From the NCBI RefSeq assembly GCF_042453785.1, contig NC_091674.1, positions 31,445,501 to 31,509,500 of the forward strand: a stretch of DNA of 64,000 nucleotides. The letters run 5' to 3'. Positions 58,522 through 64,000 of the stretch are shown piece by piece (the stretch's first letter is position 1; the number at the start of each line of letters is the position of its first letter). The notes beneath the pieces were generated by a model. It was not told the origin of the DNA. It did not search any database and worked only from the letters and a program-made list of their open reading frames with translations. This DNA comes from Malus domestica (taxonomy: Eukaryota; Streptophyta; Magnoliopsida; Rosales; Rosaceae). The position numbers and the translations under genes were made by a program.

Positions 58522-59054
58522 CTTGCATATGTGAATAAATTGGAATTCGAATTGCAGTGAAACTTGGGCACAAGCTGTCAGAAACAGTGAAGGGCAAGTT
58601 GAGTTTGGGGGCAAGAATCATTCAAGAGGGTGGGAGGGCCAATATTTTTAAACAGATATTCGGTGTCAGCCAAGGAGAAGAGCTCTTGAAGGCCTCCCAA
58701 TGCTACCTATCCACCACCGCCGGTCCCATTCCTGGCCTCCTTTTCATTTCTACCCAAAAGCTTGCTTTTTGCAGCGAAAGACCCATCACTCTCCCTTCTC
58801 CTCCTGCTTCTGGTCCTGCTGCTGCTGGACAACTGCAACTCCTCAGAACGCATTACAAAGTTCGGATACCAATAAGGAAGATCAAAACAGTGAACCAAAG
58901 CGAGAATGTCAACAAACCACAACAGAAGTACATTGAAATAGTTACCCACGATGATTTCGACTTCTGGTTCATGGGATTCTTGCGCTACGAGAAAGCTTTC
59001 AGAAATCTTCACAAGGCCCTTTCCATTGCCAACCACAACCAGTCCCACAACTAG
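58048..59054 (+). CDS. GEM-like protein with GRAM domain
   Basis: Three exons: 58048-58249, 58335-58415 and 58558-59054, GT-AG and in phase, giving 259 residues. The N-terminal 90 residues are Ser/Thr-rich and low in complexity. Exon 3 holds the GRAM domain: VKLGHKLSETVKGKLSLGAR, IIQEGGRANIFKQIFGVSQG, ELLKASQCYLSTTAGPIPGL, LFISTQKLAFCSERPI and later YIEIVTHDDFDFWFMGFLRY, all matching plant GEM-like (GL2-expression-modulator-related) proteins. GRAM domains bind phosphoinositides or proteins at membranes; several GEM-like proteins respond to ABA, but the role of this one is unknown. An Ala/Pro-rich insert (SPPASGPAAAGQ) lies within the GRAM domain. ATG at 58048 is used; a GTG two codons earlier is not. 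An (AT)n run lies in intron 2 at 58,487-58,515. Confidence 0.93.
58487..58515. repeat. (AT)n microsatellite in GEM-like intron 2
   Basis: About 14 AT units, 40 bp upstream of the exon 3 acceptor. Confidence 0.9.
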
Positions 59055-60124
59055 AAAATGCAGGCAGCACATTAGCAATTAGCAAGACGTGTTTTGTAAT
59101 TTGGAGATGAGCAAATTAACGAGAGCTGGCTCATCTCCGGTAATTAGCTTCTACATGTGTTTTTATTTTCCTCAAGGTTTTAGTTTTACCCTTTTTTTGC
59201 CTGGGTTTATAATATCAATCATGTCAATTTCATGCGCGGTTCTTCGAACTGGTTGGGGTTGCTTAATTTTCTATAAATCATTTGTTTTAAAACATTGGGG
59301 ATTAACCGTCCGCATACCATATACGACATTAATTCACCATACAAACGTCATAACTGATGTTGTTAGTTCTCCTTCGCCGTCATCTAAAACAAATAGGCTA
59401 AATTGGATTAATGGTCCTCGTACTAATAGAGTAATCTCAGGATAACTTCCGTGGTAAAAAAATTCTGATTTAAATACTCGTGATGAAATCCATTAGAATT
59501 CAAGTCCAAAATTAACATTTATGATCCATTAGAATTCAAGTCCAAAATTAACATTTATGTACTTAACATTCCCACACCTCTCCCCTTGGCTTTTTTCGGG
59601 ATAGCTTATCACCCACTTGGGTTCTACCTCTGCCCGCCTGCTTCTCTGCATCCCATCTCTCTCTCTCTCATTTTTTCTCCAGACTTCCGGCCTGCCTCCT
59701 CCTCTCTCTCTATTCAGTTTCCCCTTGTTGTTTTTATTATAGATAAAACGATAGTGTTCATCAAAGGTAGAGCCAAAACAGCCCCATACCTGGCGGTACA
59801 AAACAATCAAACCCCAAACAAAGATTACGTGCAATCCTCAACAAGGAGGTCCAAGATGAAATAAGGGGGATTTAACAGTCACAGAAACAAATCTCAGAAA
59901 CAAACCATTGATTTATGCTCCTTTTTTCATGTTTCTTGGCTTTTATTTTGCTTGATATATAGGTGTGCGATTCTCAACGAATTTGTCGAACCATCGATTG
60001 GTTTTTGTTGGCTGGTTGGTTCTTGGGATTAGATTTCAGTTCTTCCATCTGGGAAAAAGACGGGGGTGGGTTAACAGAAAAGTTAACGAAATGAGTTTTT
60101 TTTAGTGCTGCATATATATAAAAA
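59055..60124. other. GEM-like 3' flank and intergenic
   Basis: Probable 3' untranslated sequence to about 59,250. A 37-bp direct duplication (TGAAATCCATTAGAATTCAA / TGATCCATTAGAATTCAAGT ...AAAATTAACATTTATG) lies at about 59,486-59,560. A CT-rich stretch near 59,645-59,715 resembles a leader, but no gene follows. Confidence 0.45.
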
Positions 60125-60253
60125 GGGGTGTGATATTCTCTCACAATTTTTTGGTTTTCGGCCGTCAGATCGGATGAATTGAAGAAGATCAACGGACAGA
60201 AATTAACAAGGGGTGTATGAGAAGTAAAAAAGGGTATGTGGATAGCACACCCC
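60125..60253 (+). mobile_element. Small MITE, copy 2 of a dispersed family
   Basis: Ends GGGGTGTG and AGCACACCCC. The interior TCGGATGAATTGAAGAAGAT and AATTAACAAGGGGTGTATGA match the inverse copy at 22,128-22,274. 129 bp. Confidence 0.75.
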
Positions 60254-61384
60254 TATAAAAAAAAAAACTAAATCTAGTTTCTCTTATGGGCAAAAGAGCT
60301 TTGAATGGAATCGAAGCATGAAGCAAAAAATTCAGTCTTGGATGAATGAGTTTTTTTTTTGTTCTTTTTGGTTATAAAGGCTGAATGAGTTAACGGAGAA
60401 TTGACGGAAATGTTGATTTGAGTTTGAATCCTAATGAAGTTTACCACGAGGGTTTAAATTCGAATTTTTTCATCATGAAACTATCATCTGATTATCCTGT
60501 CATCACGGGACTATTAATCCAATATAGCCTAACAAATATTTTCTTTGTGATACATGTAGTCGTGGAAATTAAGACACTGGAGTACCCACGGCACTCCAGA
60601 ATATGTTGTTTAACAGTGTTACAAAAAGAAATTGAGACACTGGAGTACCCACGACATTGGCAGGCAAGCAGGCACAACACGCAGTGGACTTGGGCGACAA
60701 TACAAGCTTCTCGCTTTCCGGTGGGCCTGTAACATTACCTGAGTTCAGTAGACAACCAATTTGGATCTGATTTTGCGGTGATTTTTCGCAACCTTTGCCG
60801 TGTGAGGACACAGAAACAAGGGTTTGTCTTGATAAGTTTTGACAGGGAGATAGTGGGAACCATTGGGGCGGTTTTCACGGTGGACGATGGAGATGATACG
60901 TGTACTCGCATAGAGAATAAAATGAAAGATTTGAGAAAGATACCGACACATGCACTTACAGATACTCTAGGTTGGAAAAAAAATACCAAAAATTCCAAAT
61001 CGAACCAGAAAAATTCTAAAACCAAATCGAAAAAATCTCAAATAAAAAATTCCAAAAATTTCGGTACCCAATCTTGAATCGATCCCAAAATTTTATTCTC
61101 GATCTTTCTCAAACATGTGTGAGTGCATCGGTGGTGGGGATGAAGCCCTCACTCTCTCATTTTATCCTGAACCGATCCCGAATATTTGGGATTGTAACAG
61201 TCATCAAATTTGGTTGAGATTTAATCTCAATCGTTGAATCCAAATAAAACCGTCTCTCTTTCGACCTCATCTCACCCTGCTTTCTCATCCTTCGCCGATT
61301 TCTCTCGTCCTCCTTATTTGCCATCTTCAAATCCGGCCACATCACACAAGTGACTCACCTCTCTTTCTTGACTGACCTCTCTGA

Positions 61385-61416
<32 letters not shown>

Positions 61417-61452
61417 GACTTCTCATCCCTTGCTGAAAAACACGTTGCAGGA
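60254..61452. other. Intergenic with small duplications
   Basis: A 30-bp phrase (GAAATT.AGACACTGGAGTAC, CCACG.CA) occurs at 60,565 and 60,628. Around 60,960-61,090 an A-rich, AAATTCCAAA/AAAATC-type repeat is present. A CT-rich leader-like run (61,388-61,425) precedes the transit-peptide-like fragment. No full gene. Confidence 0.4.
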
Positions 61453-61545
61453 ATGGCAGCAACTCATCTAATAACATCGTCGATCTCGACCAAGATTTTG
61501 GCTTCGTTTGAAGGGCTCAGACCTTCAAACCTTAAGTTCACTTAG
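61453..61545 (+). pseudogene. Chloroplast-transit-peptide-like fragment
   Basis: After a CT-rich leader and ...GTTGCAGGA, an ATG opens a 30-residue peptide: MAATHLITSSISTKILASFE then GLRPSNLKFT and a stop. Ser/Thr-rich composition and the phrase SFEGLRPSNLKF are typical of nuclear-encoded plastid protein presequences. No mature protein follows, so this is a truncated copy or a captured first exon. The parent gene was not identified. Confidence 0.4.
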
Positions 61546-62464
61546 TCTCATACTCTTTATGTCTCTCCTTCTCGAATTCGAAGCTCAGCAGCCACCCACC
61601 ATCTCACAATCTCACTCCGAAGAACTCTCTCCACTCTGGCCACCACCACATCTCACAACTTTACCCCCATTATTGATTCTCTCCAGTCTCTGTGTGTGGG
61701 GTATTGAATTAAGGTTAGGGTTTCGAATTGGGGGCTCGGGTCAAGAGGAGGATGCAGGTGCGTTTAACTATCTCTTCACTTTGTCTCTCTCGACCATCAA
61801 TGTTCACCGATTCACTGTCACTTTGTCCTTGATTTCAATTTGAGTTTTTAATGCATGTTCGGATGATTTCAATTTCAATCTAGATGATTTTAATTTTAAT
61901 GCAGGTTTGATTTTGGGAATCTCAAAATTTCAGTTTGGGATCGGTCGTCGGATTCCCATCCCCAAAGTTTTCGATTCAGGATTTGACATGCCATTTTCAG
62001 TTCAATATCCCATACCAAACCAGCCCTACACTCAAACTGCCAACTGATAGACGACTCCCAACTGTTGAGGTGTGCTATTTGCCTTCTAAAGTCGGAGAGC
62101 GTAATGATGAAAGCATTGCTAGATGCAGATTCATCAATTGTTCGATGCAAAACCGCTAAAGGTGCTTTTGGTTACTGATGAAGGCTTTTGCATATCATGA
62201 TCATCCTCGCAGACTCTGTTGCATGTTTCGTTATTTTAACAAGGATCATCCAATTTCAACACAATTAAGCACAATAATTGACCAAAAATTAAGAAATAGT
62301 AAAACTAAATTTTAACCAAAAGACAGAGTGACTTACTACCCAATGTATCATAAGGAGAATCCATCAAACATGGTCAGACATGACAAGGTAAAAACAAAAA
62401 CAAAATAAAAAACTTCCCCGGCGTCAAAAGTATATAAAATGACACAAAATCCCCTTAAAATTCC
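61546..62464. other. Intergenic; BTF3 3' flank
   Basis: No gene supported. A GGTTAGGGTTTCG phrase near 61,713 and an AG-GTGCG exon-like edge near 61,755 again resemble first-exon or leader sequence, perhaps of the same captured piece. From about 62,200 on it is probably the 3' untranslated region of BTF3. Confidence 0.4.
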
Positions 62465-63751
62465 CTAAGAAGCTTGATTCTCCTCCTTGTTCTTCTCCTC
62501 TGCAGCGGCTTCAAATGTTTCCCCAGCCACAAGCTCGGGAACCTCATCATCATCGTCCTCTTGTGCAGCGGCTCCACCAGCACTAGGTGCTTGCTTCTGG
62601 AACTGCTCAGCCAACTTCTTCAAATTGTCCAAGTTATCTGGCCCTGAAAATAATCAAAGGTGTGAAAAAGAATTTGACAACTCTCTGTCAAGAACAAAAT
62701 AAAAAGGTTTACAAGCACACTTACCCAAGTGGCTGATAATACTGGGAAGAATATCTTGCAACTCTACAATCAAGATTATATGTCAAGTTACATGAAAATA
62801 TGTCTAAAATCTAAAAAAAGACAATCAAAGGTATAAACAACAACAGAATTGGCCATCAAAAGCCAAATGCATCATGATGTCAGAGCACAGCCACACAAAT
62901 GAAAATATGTTTGATATTTTAAAACTCAAGCAGTGTGTTGTTTTGCCAGATGGTCTGATATTCTAAACAAATTTCAAACTCAAAAAAACTCAAAAGAAAT
63001 AGTAGCATACTCTTTGTTTGAGGAGAGCCACTAACAACCCAAGTGTTGGCAGCAATTGAAGCTTGAACTGAAACGTACAAGGAAAATCATCAACTATTAG
63101 GGGGAAAAAACTTGAAACAAACTGATAATATACAGGACCAGAGTTTTTTAGGGCTGGCTTCACCTTTGGGGTTTATGAACTGGATAACTACGTCATCCTT
63201 AAATATGTTAACTTCCTCGATAGCAGGTATAGCATTCACCCCTATTCTCTTAAGGGTGCTCTGAAGCCTTTTGTCATCTGTGGTGGTTGTCTTGTGAACA
63301 GCCTTCTTCTTCCTGAAGTTAAGAGAATAAATTAATAAGCAAAATCACATACAGACAACAGGAAGATAATGCAACAGAAGTGAGATAACTACAAAACCAC
63401 TGATGACTATGTTTTATACTGAAACTATTGCCAAACAGGCAGTAATTTTTATTATAAAGTGATTGCACTAAGAAGTCGATCAAACGCCAAATGAAGATCC
63501 TCTTAAGAAAAGCAAAACATAGTAAAACAACAATTTACTCAACATACCATCAGGGTAACCGCATCACATAAATCATCAACCACAAGAATATCCAACACAT
63601 AATCATTAAAGCAAGCACTTGAAGATTCGGACTCTGAATTAGATTGGTGGACCAGAGGACTTTCAAAGTGAGAGTTAACTCACCTTCTCACGCTGCCCTT
63701 CCCACCAGTGCGAACCGCACCAGCCATCTTCATAAGCTTCTCCCTATTCAT
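62465..63751 (-). CDS. BTF3: Nascent polypeptide-associated complex subunit beta / basic transcription factor 3
   Basis: Five coding exons on the minus strand: 63751-63684, 63312-63164, 63067-63011, 62763-62725 and 62643-62465, all GT-AG and in phase, giving 163 residues, the usual plant length. NAC-beta pairs with NAC-alpha at the ribosome exit tunnel to shield nascent chains and guide targeting; plant BTF3 is also linked to transcription. The N-terminus [20 protein letters not shown], then [10 protein letters not shown], is the ribosome-binding basic segment. The NAC domain includes [20 protein letters not shown] and [20 protein letters not shown]. The C-terminus is acidic ([17 protein letters not shown]). 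The ATG is the first three bases of its exon, directly after a CAG acceptor, so the upstream leader must be on a separate exon outside or at the window edge. Confidence 0.95.
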
Positions 63752-64000
63752 CTGCATAAAGTGTATAATGAGATGAAGTCATGAGTTTTAATTGAGACAT
63801 GAACAAAAAGTTTCAAGAGACAAAACATTGCATCTTTAATTACATTATTGTTAATCTAAGTTTTAAGCAGTAAAACCTCCAGCTCACAAAGCCTTTTGTT
63901 TTACAAGTGTCAAATAATGAACAATTCATTTCCACTTTCGGTTATCTTGTTTCTTCAATCTCATATTGTATTAAGAAAGATAAGCATGAATTATAGAAAC
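63752..64000 (-). other. 5' intron of BTF3
   Basis: On the minus strand this sequence ends TTTATGCAG right before the start codon and is T-rich, so it is most likely the 3' part of an intron in the 5' leader. The leader exon itself is outside the window. Confidence 0.5.

Overview
This is a stretch of plant nuclear chromosome. It is AT-rich between genes, its genes are intron-rich with GT-AG junctions, their products match eudicot proteins, and the gaps are filled with MITEs, RTE-type LINE pieces and LTR-type debris. The repeat families look to me like those of apple, pear or a related Rosaceae species; that is recognition from memory, not a search. Exon models below were built by hand from splice signals, reading phase and remembered homologues. 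Every complete model closes in frame.

Layout, left to right: first exon of a LysM-domain protein (minus, cut by the window edge); a repeat-rich gap with MITEs and weak relics; a RING-H2 ubiquitin ligase (minus); a PPR protein (minus); the oligosaccharyltransferase catalytic subunit STT3B (minus); RNA polymerase II subunit NRPB7 (plus), head-to-head with STT3B; a MITE-rich gap; the alpha subunit of mitochondrial succinate-CoA ligase (minus); plastid division protein CDP1/PARC6 (minus); RHL1, a subunit of the plant topoisomerase VI complex (plus); a YSL7-like metal-chelate transporter (minus); about 9.5 kb without a gene, containing an unusual 2-kb ATATCG-bounded element; a GEM-like GRAM-domain protein (plus); another gap with a stray transit-peptide-like fragment; and BTF3/NAC-beta (minus).

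The genes are mostly single-copy housekeeping functions: N-glycosylation, transcription, the TCA cycle, plastid division, endoreduplication and nascent-chain handling. They do not form a pathway or cluster. The notable arrangement is the short STT3B/NRPB7 divergent promoter, which carries a 77-bp tandem duplication.

The most interesting points are these. (1) RHL1 contains what looks like a minor-class (U12) AT-AC intron, supported by the 5' site, the branch site, their spacing and the reading frame together. (2) The 6.8-kb tenth intron of RHL1 is swollen by an RTE LINE with an uninterrupted reverse-transcriptase ORF, a 4.1-kb LTR/LARD-like fossil full of tandem repeats, and a second RTE 3' fragment. 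(3) Only the last 45 bp of the same RTE family sit downstream of the PPR gene, between perfect 16-bp target duplications. (4) A 2-kb element flanked by an 8-bp duplication carries an 87-bp minisatellite, an LTR-like junction and a CT-rich leader with an exon-like end. I found no CRISPR, rRNA, tRNA or bacterial features.
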